Shown: positions 19,390 to 28,315 of the stretch, one piece after another
Layout of the letters: each line of letters starts with the position of its first letter
How positions within the stretch are numbered: the stretch's first letter is position 1
NCBI RefSeq assembly: GCF_012911015.1
Contig: NZ_WVVV01000005.1
Coordinates: 262,608 to 326,607, forward strand
Length of the DNA stretch: 64,000 nucleotides
Reading direction: 5' to 3'
Source of the DNA: Chelativorans sp. ZYF759
Lineage (GTDB): Bacteria > Pseudomonadota > Alphaproteobacteria > Rhizobiales > Rhizobiaceae
The notes under the pieces: model-generated
Database searches by the model: none
Seen by the model: only the letters and a program-made list of their open reading frames with translations
What the model was told of the DNA's origin: nothing
Translations under genes and position numbers: made by a program

Positions 19390-19423
19390 GGCCCGACACC
19401 TCCTCTAGTGGGCATGTCGGGCC
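19390..19423 (+). terminator. hairpin terminator
   Basis: GGCCCGACA pairs perfectly with TGTCGGGCC across a 16-nt loop, followed by TTGCT, nine bases after the oxidase-like gene. Confidence 0.6.
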
Positions 19424-19633
19424 TTGCTCCACTGAGCCTGAAGACGGTCTAGCGCTTCCGACGATGCACTGGTGATCCTGCCGCATCGCTGAGGTCCTTC
19501 GAGGGTTTCGCGCTTTGGGATTGCTCTTGGGGCAGATATCGCGACGGCAGTGAGTTGCTGGCCACGCAGCCGACTTCACGATGCCGCGCGTTGCAGCCCA
19601 GGAACTGGTCAGATCGGCATAGGAGGGCCCGAC

Positions 19634-20791
19634 ATGTCTGTCGTTCCAGTTCGGATTCTCCCGACGATTGTCATCTCGCAGTTCGCCGCTACGTCGCTGT
19701 GGTTCGCCGCAAATGCGGTGATGCCCGATTTAGAGCGCAGTGCGGGCTTGCCGACTTCTGCCGTCGGCAAGATTACGATCGCCGTGCAGCTTGGCTTCAT
19801 CGCTGGCACACTGGTCTTCGCCTGGCTGTCGATTTCGGACCGTTTCTCACCGCGTATCATCTTCTTCCTGTCCACGCTCGCCGGCGCGACAGCCAATGCC
19901 GCCACGTTGCTGAGTGGAGGCGAGGTCCTGCTCGCGGCGCGGTTCGCAACCGGCTTTTTTCTCGCTGGTATATACCCCGTAGGCATGAAGATTGCGGCGG
20001 GCTGGTACGACCGTGACCTCGGCCTCGCATTGGGGTGGTTGGTTGGGGCGCTGGTACTTGGAACTGCACTTCCCCATCTCGTCCGCGGGCTGGGTGGCGA
20101 TTTGCCTTGGCAGGCAGTGATCCTGTCGGTCTCGGCGATTGCGATCGCTGGCGGCCTGGCGATGCTGCTTCTCGTTCCGGACGGCCCGCATCTCAGAGCG
20201 GGCGCAAGGTTCGATCCGACCGCATTCGCGACGATCTTCCGCTCGGCCCAATTCCGCGCGTCAGCCTTCGGCTATTTCGGCCATATGTGGGAACTCTACG
20301 CGTTCTACGCGTTCCTGCCGGTGTTGCTGGCGGCGCGCCTCGGCAGCGATGGCGCCGCGACCTCTTTGTGGAGCTTTGCGGCAATTGCCGCCGGCTTTCT
20401 CGGCTGCGTTGTCGGGGGATACCTCTCGAGGGTCATCGGAAGCCTGCGCGTTGCCTCTATCCAATTGACGGCGTCCGGCTCGTGCTGCCTCCTCTCGCCG
20501 TTGATGTTCATGGCACCATTGCCGGCGTTCCTCTCTTTTCTCCTGTTCTGGGGCGTGGTCATCGCGGGCGACTCGCCGCAATTCTCCGCACTCAACGCCC
20601 GTTTCGCTCCATCGAAGCTCGTCGGCTCGGCGCTGACGATCGCCAATTGCATCGGCTTCTCAATCACAGCAATTTCGATCGCGCTCCTTGCCTTGCTCAT
20701 CGAAATCGTCGGAGCGCAGTATGTTTTCGTGTTGCTGGTGGCTGGGCCGGTGCTCGGGCTGGTAGCGTTAAGGCAAGTGGCCGCGAACTGA
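19634..20791 (+). CDS. MFS transporter
   Basis: A 385-residue major-facilitator protein with about twelve hydrophobic helices. The loop between helices 2 and 3 (WLSISDRFSPRIIF) is a degenerate form of the family signature. AGGAGG at 19621-19626 fixes the start. It lies between two integrase-derived direct repeats, 14 bp before the second, so it is cargo of a mobile segment. The substrate cannot be inferred; efflux of a small toxic compound is likely. Confidence 0.8.
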   Translation: MSVVPVRILPTIVISQFAATSLWFAANAVMPDLERSAGLPTSAVGKITIAVQLGFIAGTLVFAWLSISDRFSPRIIFFLSTLAGATANAATLLSGGEVLLAARFATGFFLAGIYPVGMKIAAGWYDRDLGLALGWLVGALVLGTALPHLVRGLGGDLPWQAVILSVSAIAIAGGLAMLLLVPDGPHLRAGARFDPTAFATIFRSAQFRASAFGYFGHMWELYAFYAFLPVLLAARLGSDGAATSLWSFAAIAAGFLGCVVGGYLSRVIGSLRVASIQLTASGSCCLLSPLMFMAPLPAFLSFLLFWGVVIAGDSPQFSALNARFAPSKLVGSALTIANCIGFSITAISIALLALLIEIVGAQYVFVLLVAGPVLGLVALRQVAAN

Positions 20792-20804
20792 ATGATTCCA
20801 GACT

Positions 20805-21050
20805 GACGTCTCTGGCGGATTTGAGCCCGACCACCTTCGGCTTGCCAGTCACCCAATAGCGGTAGCCAGCTTCTGGTGCCCTGGTCGCGGATCTGGAGAT
20901 ACAGATTGTCGTCCACCCAGTGCATGCCGCTTTCACGCAGGCCATCCACTTCTCGCTGAGACAGGGCGCCTCGCCGTGCGATGGGGTTTGACCTCGTCGT
21001 TGAGTTTGTTCAAGGCGGGATGATTGCTTGGTCGGGGGGCATAGTCCAGC
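20805..21050 (-). pseudogene. integrase 5' fragment, direct repeat copy 2
   Basis: A second copy of the integrase start region. Its ATG has become ATC (near 20980), a two-base loss disrupts the SWLYRYW segment, and the rest of the gene is absent. It reads ARRGALSQREVDGLRESGM in the minus sense. Upstream homology with copy 1 continues to about 21050. This suggests two related elements once stood in tandem or that the integrase end recombined. Confidence 0.8.
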
Positions 21051-21206
21051 GCCTGAAAGTAACTTGGCAATTGTCCCCCTTGCTACTCGGGGGGGCGGTT
21101 AAGAAGGACACGGTGTATGTCCCCACCCAGTGGGCCGGTTGACGGGCAAGCCGATAGCTGATTTGTTCACATGGAGAAGAATTTTCGCTATGTGAAAAGG
21201 CAGACG

Positions 21207-22385
21207 ATGGAAGCCAGGAAGTTGAACGTCGCGATCGTGGGTGGAGGCATTAGCGGTCTGGCGGCTGCCGCCGCGCTCTTGCGCAAGGGTGTATCCGTCC
21301 AGGTCTTCGAGCGCGCCGACACGCTGGGCGAAGTGGGAGCGGGCATCCACATGACACCGAACAGCCTCCGACCGCTTTACGCGATGGGCATGGAGAAGGC
21401 GCTGAAGTCTGCTGGCGGTGATGTGTCGGGTAAGTCCGAATATTGCCACATGGACGGAACGGTGGTCTCGCCGATCCTCACCCACGATTCGGCCCTGAAC
21501 CAGACTTACGGCATGCACCGCGCTGATCTACTTTCGATTCTGGCCGATCAGCTCCCCGAAGGCACCGTGGTCACCGGCCACCAATGTGTGGGGTTCGAGC
21601 AGACCGACGAAGAGGCGACACTGCATTTCGCCAACGGCCAGACCGCGAACGCCGACCTCGTCATCGCGGCGGATGGCATTCATTCGGTTCTTAGGGAATT
21701 CATCACCGAGCCTACCCAGCCGGTTCATTCAGGCTCGGTTGCGTTTCGCGGCCTGATGCCGCTTGATAGGCTGGACAGCTGGCGCGACAAGGCGTTCCTG
21801 GTTTGGATGGGACAGCGTCGGCACTTCATGGCCTTCCCCGTCCGCGGCAACACGATGCTCAACTACGTTGCCTTCGTACCGACGACGGAGGAGACGGCGG
21901 AATCCTGGTCTGCCCATGGCGACCCCGTCGCACTTGCCGCCGAGTTCAAGGGCTGGGATCCCCGGGTTGAACACCTTCTGTCGCGCGTCGAATCCTGCTT
22001 CTGGTGGGGTCTCTACGATCGCGAGCCACTGCCCAGCTGGACAAAGGGCCGCTTGGGTCTTCTGGGAGACGCCGCCCATCCCATGCTGCCGCATCTCGGG
22101 CAGGGCGCCAATCAGGGCATAGAGGATGGAGTCGCGCTGGCCTGTTTCCTGGCCGGCAAGGATCGGCGCGAGGCCCCTCAGGCATTGCGCGCCTACGAAG
22201 AGTTCCGCCGGGAGCGAACTGCAATTGTCCAACTCGAGTCGCGACAGAACGGGCGCCGGTACGATTCAGAATACCAGGATATCCGGCAGCGCGACGAGGA
22301 AATCGCCAACTCGGCCAAGTTCCGCAGATGGCTCTACGACTACGATGTCGAACTCGAAGCGTTAGAGGCCGCGCGGCGGGCGTAG
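21207..22385 (+). CDS. FAD-dependent monooxygenase (salicylate-hydroxylase type)
   Basis: A 392-residue group-A flavoprotein hydroxylase. The N-terminal Rossmann motif VGGGISGLAAAAALL, the DG motif region IAADGIHSVLR near residue 155 and the GD motif GLLGDAAHPMLPHLGQGA near 285 are present. Such enzymes use NAD(P)H and O2 to hydroxylate an aromatic or heteroaromatic acid in the cytoplasm. Start 21207 has AAAAGG upstream; ATG 21171 is an alternative 12 residues longer. The next genes encode a TRAP uptake system, so the pair may import and hydroxylate the same acid. Salicylate, 3-hydroxybenzoate and nicotinate-type substrates are all possible. Confidence 0.87.
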   Translation: MEARKLNVAIVGGGISGLAAAAALLRKGVSVQVFERADTLGEVGAGIHMTPNSLRPLYAMGMEKALKSAGGDVSGKSEYCHMDGTVVSPILTHDSALNQTYGMHRADLLSILADQLPEGTVVTGHQCVGFEQTDEEATLHFANGQTANADLVIAADGIHSVLREFITEPTQPVHSGSVAFRGLMPLDRLDSWRDKAFLVWMGQRRHFMAFPVRGNTMLNYVAFVPTTEETAESWSAHGDPVALAAEFKGWDPRVEHLLSRVESCFWWGLYDREPLPSWTKGRLGLLGDAAHPMLPHLGQGANQGIEDGVALACFLAGKDRREAPQALRAYEEFRRERTAIVQLESRQNGRRYDSEYQDIRQRDEEIANSAKFRRWLYDYDVELEALEAARRA

Positions 22386-22424
22386 CGCGCGTCCCCAATA
22401 CCTGGAATCAAGGGAGGAAAATCG

Positions 22425-23462
22425 ATGACAAAACTGACGATGAAACTGGCCAAACTGGCTTTGCCGCTGTTTGCTGGCACGCTGGCAGCTACCGCGGTAC
22501 ATGCTCAGGAATACACGCTCAACATGACGCATCACCTGTCTCCGCAGGCGATCGGGCACAGGCTGTTTCTTGAACCCTGGGCTGAGCGGATTGCGGAGGC
22601 CTCTGACGGGCGGCTCCAAATCAACATCTTCCCGGCGCTTCAGATGGGCGGCTCGGCTTCGGACGTCTATTCGCAGGTTCGCGACGGCGTGGCCGATATC
22701 GGCTGGACGCTGCCCGGCTATTCGTCGGGACTGTTCCCGATCACTGAAGTATTCGAACTTCCTTTTATCGCCGGTTCCGCTACCGCTACCGCACCCGCGC
22801 TGATGGAATTCCACGACTTGTACCTTCAGGACGAATGGTCAGAAGTGAAGGTGCTTGCCCTCCACATGACGGCGCCTGGCGGGTTGCACACGGTCAGCAC
22901 GCCCATCCGCACGGTCGACGAGATGCAAGGTGTGCGGATCAGGGCACCCTCGGCAATCGGACTGACTGCCCTTGAGGAGTTCGGTGCGGTTCCGGTCGGA
23001 ATGCCCGTTCCGCAGGTTTATGAAGCCCTGCAGCGGAATGTGATGGAAGGTGCGCTCCTTCCCTGGACCATCATGGGGCCAACGCGGCTCTATGAAGTCA
23101 CCGCCTATTCAACCGATCTGCGCATTCTGGCATCGACTTTTGTCCTCTTCATGAACAAGGGGACCTTCGAAGCGCTGCCTGATGACCTGCAGCAGGTGCT
23201 GGAAGACAACAGCGGCATGGAACTGGTCAAGCAGGCCGGCGTCTTGTGGGACCAGGACGAGGCTGATGCACGTGATCGTGCCATCGAGGCCGGCGTCGAG
23301 ATCATCGAGCCGAGCGAGGAGGAACTGGCCGCCTGGCACGAAGCCGCGCAGCCGGTGCTCGACAGCTGGGTCGCCGCCATGGACGCACGCGGCCTTCCCG
23401 GCCGGGAGATGCTCGGCGAAGCGCGCGCGCTGATCGAGAAATACGAAGACGGACAGCAGTAG
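22425..23462 (+). CDS. dctP: TRAP transporter substrate-binding protein DctP
   Basis: A 345-residue periplasmic binding protein with a signal peptide (residues 1-28, ending AVHAQE). Typical DctP features are present: the carboxylate-binding arginine region MQGVRIRAPS near residue 170, and PQVYEALQRNVMEGAL. GGGAGG lies upstream. It heads a dctP-dctQ-dctM operon and probably captures an aromatic or organic acid for the neighbouring monooxygenase pathway. Confidence 0.92.
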   Translation: MTKLTMKLAKLALPLFAGTLAATAVHAQEYTLNMTHHLSPQAIGHRLFLEPWAERIAEASDGRLQINIFPALQMGGSASDVYSQVRDGVADIGWTLPGYSSGLFPITEVFELPFIAGSATATAPALMEFHDLYLQDEWSEVKVLALHMTAPGGLHTVSTPIRTVDEMQGVRIRAPSAIGLTALEEFGAVPVGMPVPQVYEALQRNVMEGALLPWTIMGPTRLYEVTAYSTDLRILASTFVLFMNKGTFEALPDDLQQVLEDNSGMELVKQAGVLWDQDEADARDRAIEAGVEIIEPSEEELAAWHEAAQPVLDSWVAAMDARGLPGREMLGEARALIEKYEDGQQ

Positions 23463-23468
23463 AACCTC

Positions 23469-24002
23469 ATGGCGTCTCAGCACGATCAGGACGAACTTCT
23501 GCCGGCATCGGGCTTCGGTCTGCTGCTGTACAAGGCCTCGGCCGGCCTGGCGCTGTTGGGCGGCTTCATCCTGCTGGCGGTGGTCCTGATGACCACCGCC
23601 AGCGTGGCTGGCCGCTACCTGTTCCGCATGCCCGTACCCGGCGACTACGAAATCGTCGGGATCGGCTGCGGGATCGCCATCCTGTTCTTCTTTCCCTATT
23701 GCGAGATGGCGTCGGGTAACATCAAGGCCTCCTTCTTCACGGACAATCTGGGCGATCGCTGGAAGCAGCTGCTCAACATGATTGCCGAAGTGCTGTTCCT
23801 GGCAACCGCCGGACTGCTGACCTGGCGGTTCGTGATGGGGGGATTGCGGCGTATGGCGGACGGCCAGTCATACATGTACACGCAGATGCCGATCTGGTGG
23901 GCCTACATCCCTGCCACATTCGCCATGAGCCTGCTGGTCATCGTGGCCGTCTATCGCCTTTTCGACTATGCCCAACGGTTCAGGAGCCAGAGCAGCACAT
24001 GA
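23469..24002 (+). CDS. dctQ: TRAP transporter small permease DctQ
   Basis: A 177-residue protein with four membrane helices, the standard small subunit, starting seven bases after dctP. Its stop overlaps the dctM start by ATGA, so the two permeases are made together. Confidence 0.9.
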   Translation: MASQHDQDELLPASGFGLLLYKASAGLALLGGFILLAVVLMTTASVAGRYLFRMPVPGDYEIVGIGCGIAILFFFPYCEMASGNIKASFFTDNLGDRWKQLLNMIAEVLFLATAGLLTWRFVMGGLRRMADGQSYMYTQMPIWWAYIPATFAMSLLVIVAVYRLFDYAQRFRSQSST

Positions 24003-25309
24003 CCGGTTCCCTCCTTGCGCTGATCCTCCTCATTGCGATGATTGGCCTGATCGTAGCGCGCGTCCATGTGGCGGTGGCGATGTTCGTTACCGCCGCGGTG
24101 GGCTTCGGATTAATTACCAACTGGAACGCGCTGTTCAACCTGCTCAACAACATGCCCTGGGGCCGCGTTTCCTACTATGGCCTGACCGTCATTCCCCTGT
24201 TCGTGCTCATGGGCCAGGTTGCGCTTCATGGCGGTTTCGGTCGATCGCTGTTCGAGGGCGTCAGGACGTGGGTTGGCCACTGGCCGGGCGGCCTGGCCAT
24301 CGCTGCGCTGCTGGGCTGCGGTGCCTTCAGTTCCATATCGGGCTCGTCAGTGGCCACAGGGGCGACCATGGGCGGCGTCGCGCTGCCCGAGATGAAGCGC
24401 TACAACTATGCCGGCTCGCTTTCCACCGGCACGCTGGCCGTCGGCGGGACGCTCGGCATCCTCATCCCGCCTTCCATCATCCTGGTGATCTATGCCAGCC
24501 TCGTCGAACAGTCGATCGGGGCGATGTTCCTTGCCGCCGTGGTGCCCGGACTGATAGCCCTGCTGGGCTATGTCGCCACGGTCGCGATCATCGTCTGGCG
24601 CAATCCAAACGCCGGGCCGGCGGCGCCCCGCGTCCCGTTCCGGGAACGCTTCCGCATCGTCTACGACCTGGTCCCGATCGGGACCATCTTCGCCATCGTG
24701 ATCGGCGGCATCTATGTCGGCATCTTCACACCCACTGAGGCGGGCGCGATCGGCGTCTTTCTCGTCGCTCTTGCGGCCTTCCTTCGTGGTGAACTCGACG
24801 CTGCCAAGGTCCATGCCGCGCTGATGGATACGGCAAGAACCACGGCGATGATCTTCCTCATCCTGATCGCCGCGGAACTTTATGGCTCCTTCATCGCAGT
24901 GTCGGGCGTCACACGCGCCCTGACCGACATGATCGTGGGCAGCGAGTTGTCGCCCTACATCATCCTGATCTTCATCCTGTTGGTCTATCTCATCGGCGGT
25001 TTCGTGATGGATGCCATGTCGATGATCCTCATCACGGTACCGGTGTTCTATCCTGTTCTCGCCACGCTCGACTTCGGGCTCTCGCCGGATGCGTTCGCCA
25101 TCTGGTTCGGTATCCTGGCGCTGATCATGGTCGAGATGGGCCTCATCACACCGCCGATCGGGTTGAACGTTTATGTCGTAAACTCGATTGCCAAGGATGT
25201 TCCGATTGTACAGACGTTCAAGGGAGTGGTGCCGTTCCTGATGAGCGACATCATTCGCGTCGGCTTGTTGATTGCAGTGCCGTGGTTCGCGCTGTGGTGG
25301 ATGGTTTGA
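23999..25309 (+). CDS. dctM: TRAP transporter large permease DctM
   Basis: A 436-residue sodium-coupled permease with about twelve helices and conserved segments FSSISGSSVATGATMGGVALPEM and GGTLGILIPPSIILVIY. The start at 23999 (ATGA overlap with dctQ) is preferred over an in-frame extension inside dctQ. It forms the membrane complex with DctQ. Confidence 0.92.
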   Translation: MTGSLLALILLIAMIGLIVARVHVAVAMFVTAAVGFGLITNWNALFNLLNNMPWGRVSYYGLTVIPLFVLMGQVALHGGFGRSLFEGVRTWVGHWPGGLAIAALLGCGAFSSISGSSVATGATMGGVALPEMKRYNYAGSLSTGTLAVGGTLGILIPPSIILVIYASLVEQSIGAMFLAAVVPGLIALLGYVATVAIIVWRNPNAGPAAPRVPFRERFRIVYDLVPIGTIFAIVIGGIYVGIFTPTEAGAIGVFLVALAAFLRGELDAAKVHAALMDTARTTAMIFLILIAAELYGSFIAVSGVTRALTDMIVGSELSPYIILIFILLVYLIGGFVMDAMSMILITVPVFYPVLATLDFGLSPDAFAIWFGILALIMVEMGLITPPIGLNVYVVNSIAKDVPIVQTFKGVVPFLMSDIIRVGLLIAVPWFALWWMV

Positions 25310-25518
25310 ACTGTGCTTTTCCCGAGCCCTGACGGCGTCTTGCCGGAGGTGAGGTCGACTGCCAGTGCTTGTATTGTTGATAAGGAGGCTGGCGATCCCT
25401 ATACGAAGCTACTTTCCCAGCCATCAGGAGAAGCCCAGATCGGCCGGCCCGAGGACAATTCGCCAACGGCTGGCCAACGAAAATAAGGACGCGACGTGGC
25501 TTGCGGAAAAAGGAACTC

Positions 25519-26307
25519 ATGACATCTGACGGCCTTACTGTGGTGGATGAAAAGCTTTCTAAGCGTAGTGAAACGCTGGGCAGTTTGGCGAAGGGGCTCG
25601 CAATCCTTGAGAGCTTCTCAATCAACCATCAGCGGCTATCCATCAGCGAGGCGTCACGGCTGACGGAAACTTCGCCGGCGACCGCACGCCGATGCCTTCG
25701 GACACTCGAGCAGCTAGGGTTCGTCGCATTTGACGGCAAGTATTACCGGCTAACACCGCGCCTCAGCCGCCTTGCAGCAGCCTATACGGATCTGCCTCTG
25801 CCTACCTTGGCACGGCCTCACTTGGATGCCGTCAGAGACGCGACCGGCAAATCTGTCTCGCTTGCGGTCCTGGAAGACAATTTCTCGGTCTTCATTGCCC
25901 GCTCCGAGGTGGATGTGGTCGTTACGGCGGCGGTCAAGGTGGGCACACGCCTGCCGGCGCCGTTATCTTCAACAGGGCGCGTCCTTCTGGCATCCATGGA
26001 AGACAGCTTCGTCCTGGAAAGCATAGATCGGCTGGCCGACCAGCACCCGCCGACGTCCCAGCCGGCGGCGGCCAGAGCTGAAATCATAAAGGCGATCGAA
26101 AAGGTACGCGAAGACGGGTTCGCTCACCTAGTCGACATACAGAATGTCGTGAGGACCCTCGCTGTACCCGTGGTCGACGCCCGCGGGATCACCCATGCGG
26201 CGATGAGTATTGTAGCCTTCGCTAGCCAGTCTACTCTGGAAGACCTGCGCGAAAGGGTGCTTCCCGTATTGCTTGGACAAGCGTCTGAATTAGGTCGCAA
26301 GCTGTGA
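25519..26307 (+). CDS. IclR-family transcriptional regulator
   Basis: A 262-residue regulator with an N-terminal helix-turn-helix (residues about 25-85, LSISEASRLTETSPATARRCLRTL) and a C-terminal effector-binding domain (about 95-260) ending in the family-typical VDIQNVVRTLAVPV segment. It resembles PcaR/PobR-type regulators of aromatic catabolism. AAAAAGGA precedes the ATG at 25519; a TTG at 25501 is a weaker alternative. It follows the monooxygenase-TRAP genes on the same strand and probably controls them in response to the imported acid. Confidence 0.88.
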   Translation: MTSDGLTVVDEKLSKRSETLGSLAKGLAILESFSINHQRLSISEASRLTETSPATARRCLRTLEQLGFVAFDGKYYRLTPRLSRLAAAYTDLPLPTLARPHLDAVRDATGKSVSLAVLEDNFSVFIARSEVDVVVTAAVKVGTRLPAPLSSTGRVLLASMEDSFVLESIDRLADQHPPTSQPAAARAEIIKAIEKVREDGFAHLVDIQNVVRTLAVPVVDARGITHAAMSIVAFASQSTLEDLRERVLPVLLGQASELGRKL

Positions 26308-26645
26308 GATGAAGTCTTGCGGGCCGTTCACCTCTCGCCGAGATACGGAGCATCGACGTGCAACGGGTAGGTAGCCGGACCGGTGCTTGGGCATAGGTGG
26401 GGCGCAGTGGAAAAGATATCCCGCCCGGAGGCGGATCGGCCCGAAGACCACGGCGAGTACTAGGCGGTTGCCGGTCGGTCAGCGAGGCGGCGGATCTCGC
26501 AGGCTCCGGTGGTGCATCTTGGGCGCCACGCCGAACCTGTCAGGCGATAGCGTGGCCTTCGGCTCCCAGTGATGGCGCTGGACCCATATCATTGGGCTGA
26601 AGGGATACTAGGTCTGCAGTCTGATCGGCCGCTGACCCAATTGCC
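26308..26645. other. intergenic stretch between convergent regulator genes
   Basis: Two short overlapping frames of odd composition and no clear terminator or repeat. I see no supported feature. Confidence 0.5.
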
Positions 26646-27356
26646 TCATTGATCGATGCCAATTGATCTTAAGGGATTGTTCCGTAGCAGATGGACTAGA
26701 TTGTCGGCCGTGCGATCGAAGTGTTCGGCAACAAGGATACATGCCGCCTCAGCGTCGCGCGAAAGCACTGCTTTCGTGATCGCGCGATGTTCCTCCAGCA
26801 GATTGCGCTCTAACCTGGCGTGATAAACCGACGCGCGGCGATACCGCTCGCACTGTTCCTGCAGCATGCCCCGATGCTTGAGCAGCCATCGGCTACCGCA
26901 GGCCTCGACCAACGCGGTGTGGAAACGGCCGTTGAGCAGTTCCCAGCGGCCGAAATCCTGGAGCTCGCCGCGCATCAGCAGCACGTCGTGCTTTTCAAGC
27001 GAGTAGGCCGCCGCCACGACGCCTGCCTCCCAGTCCTCGTCGCCATGCTCGATCGAGAGCCGCAGTGCCGCGGTCTCGATGGCCACGCGGGCACGGTTGA
27101 GGTCAATGAACTCGTCGGGATCGAGCGGGGCGACCTGGAAACCGCGATTGGAGTTGACGATGACCAGCCCGTCGGCGGCCAGTCGCTGCAGCGCCTCGCG
27201 CAGCGGCGACGGTCCGATGCCGTAAAGCGAGCGCAGCCTCTCGATGCGCAGCTTCTCCCCTGGCTGACGGGTCCCGGCGATGATGTCAGAGCGTAGTCGG
27301 TCGAGAGCCTGTTCGACCAGTGAGGGTTCGGCAAGCGTCGGCGGGCGGATATTCAT
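26646..27356 (-). CDS. GntR-family regulator, FadR/FCD subgroup
   Basis: A 236-residue regulator. The N-terminal winged helix (residues about 10-75) contains LRIERLRSLYGIGPSPLREALQRLAADGLV. The C-terminal FCD domain (about 85-220) has the acidic/His metal-binding pattern (DLNRARVAIE, WELLNGRFHTALVEAC, EEHRAI). It is divergent from a hydrolase and a tripartite transporter, with a perfect palindrome over the shared promoter region, so it is very likely their repressor. Confidence 0.9.
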   Translation of the reverse strand: MNIRPPTLAEPSLVEQALDRLRSDIIAGTRQPGEKLRIERLRSLYGIGPSPLREALQRLAADGLVIVNSNRGFQVAPLDPDEFIDLNRARVAIETAALRLSIEHGDEDWEAGVVAAAYSLEKHDVLLMRGELQDFGRWELLNGRFHTALVEACGSRWLLKHRGMLQEQCERYRRASVYHARLERNLLEEHRAITKAVLSRDAEAACILVAEHFDRTADNLVHLLRNNPLRSIGIDQ

Positions 27357-27379
27357 GCGCTAGAAATCGCCCAACAACC

Positions 27380-27421
27380 TTGACAAGTCAATCACGGTGG
27401 TTTCTGATTTTATCGATAAAA
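27380..27421 (+). promoter_or_regulatory. promoter with FadR-type operator
   Basis: TTGACA (27380-27385), a 17-bp spacer and TCTGAT (27403-27408) form a sigma-70-like promoter toward the hydrolase gene. The perfect palindrome TTTTATCGATAAAA (27408-27421) covers the expected transcription start and is a probable site for the divergent GntR regulator. Confidence 0.7.
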
Positions 27422-27442
27422 AGGCAAACCCACGAGGATTTG

Positions 27443-28294
27443 ATGAAGATCGCAGCGTTCGAATTGGATGGCCGCCAGGCCCTCGGCAGGGTCGAGGGGG
27501 ATGAGGTGGTAATCTTGCGGGAAGGCAATGCCGGTGAGGCACTTCTTTCACTCATTGAGGGCAAGGAATCCGGCGATGGCAACGGCAAGCGCGTCTCGCT
27601 ATCTGCTGTAAAGCTCCTGCCGCCCACCGTATCGAGGCGTTCGGCAGTAATCTGCGTGGGCAAGAACTACCAGGCCCACGCCAAGGAATTCTTCGGCAGC
27701 GGCTTCGATTCGAGTGCCAAGGAGGAGGTGCCGTCCGAAGCCGTGATTTTTGCCAAGGCGGGTTCGTGCCTGGTCGGCGAGGGAGACGACGTGCGCGCCT
27801 CGCTCGATCCAACCGCAACCGTCGACTATGAGGGGGAACTCGCCATCGTGATCGGCAAGACCGCCAACCGCGTGTCGAAGGAAAACGCCTTCGACGTCAT
27901 TTTCGGCTACACGATCTGCAATGACGTCACCTCGCGTGAACTGCAGAAGCGGCACAACCAGTGGCTCGTTGGCAAGAGCCTCGACACTTTCGGTCCGCTC
28001 GGCCCCTGGATCGTCACGGCCGACGAGATCGGTGACGTGGGCGAACTGGAGCTGGTGACCAGGATCAATGGCGAGGTACGCCAGCAGGCCAGGGTCGCCG
28101 ACCTCATCTTCGACATCCCGACCCTTATAGAGACGCTGACAGCGACCATGACGCTGCAGGCTGGCGACATCATCGCCACCGGCACCCCCGCCGGCGTCGG
28201 GATCGGCTTCCAGCCGCCGAAATATCTGAAGCCCGGGGATCGCATGGAGGTGAGCATCTCCGGGATCGGCACTCTGACCAACCCGGTCGTCTAA
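27443..28294 (+). CDS. fumarylacetoacetate hydrolase (FAH) family protein
   Basis: A 283-residue enzyme of the FAH superfamily, which cleaves or decarboxylates oxo-acids with a divalent metal. The metal site is visible in VDYEGELAIVIGK (E...E) and in the acidic residue of GYTICNDVTSRE; GTPAGVG and LKPGDRMEVSI end the fold. Start 27443 places the gene after the promoter; the longer in-frame extension crosses the operator. It heads an operon with a TctC-type binding protein and a TctA-TctB fusion, suggesting uptake and cleavage of a di- or tricarboxylate such as a 2,4-dioxo-acid. The substrate is unassigned. Confidence 0.87.
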   Translation: MKIAAFELDGRQALGRVEGDEVVILREGNAGEALLSLIEGKESGDGNGKRVSLSAVKLLPPTVSRRSAVICVGKNYQAHAKEFFGSGFDSSAKEEVPSEAVIFAKAGSCLVGEGDDVRASLDPTATVDYEGELAIVIGKTANRVSKENAFDVIFGYTICNDVTSRELQKRHNQWLVGKSLDTFGPLGPWIVTADEIGDVGELELVTRINGEVRQQARVADLIFDIPTLIETLTATMTLQAGDIIATGTPAGVGIGFQPPKYLKPGDRMEVSISGIGTLTNPVV

Positions 28295-28315
28295 TCAACC
28301 AAGCAGGAGGAGAAC

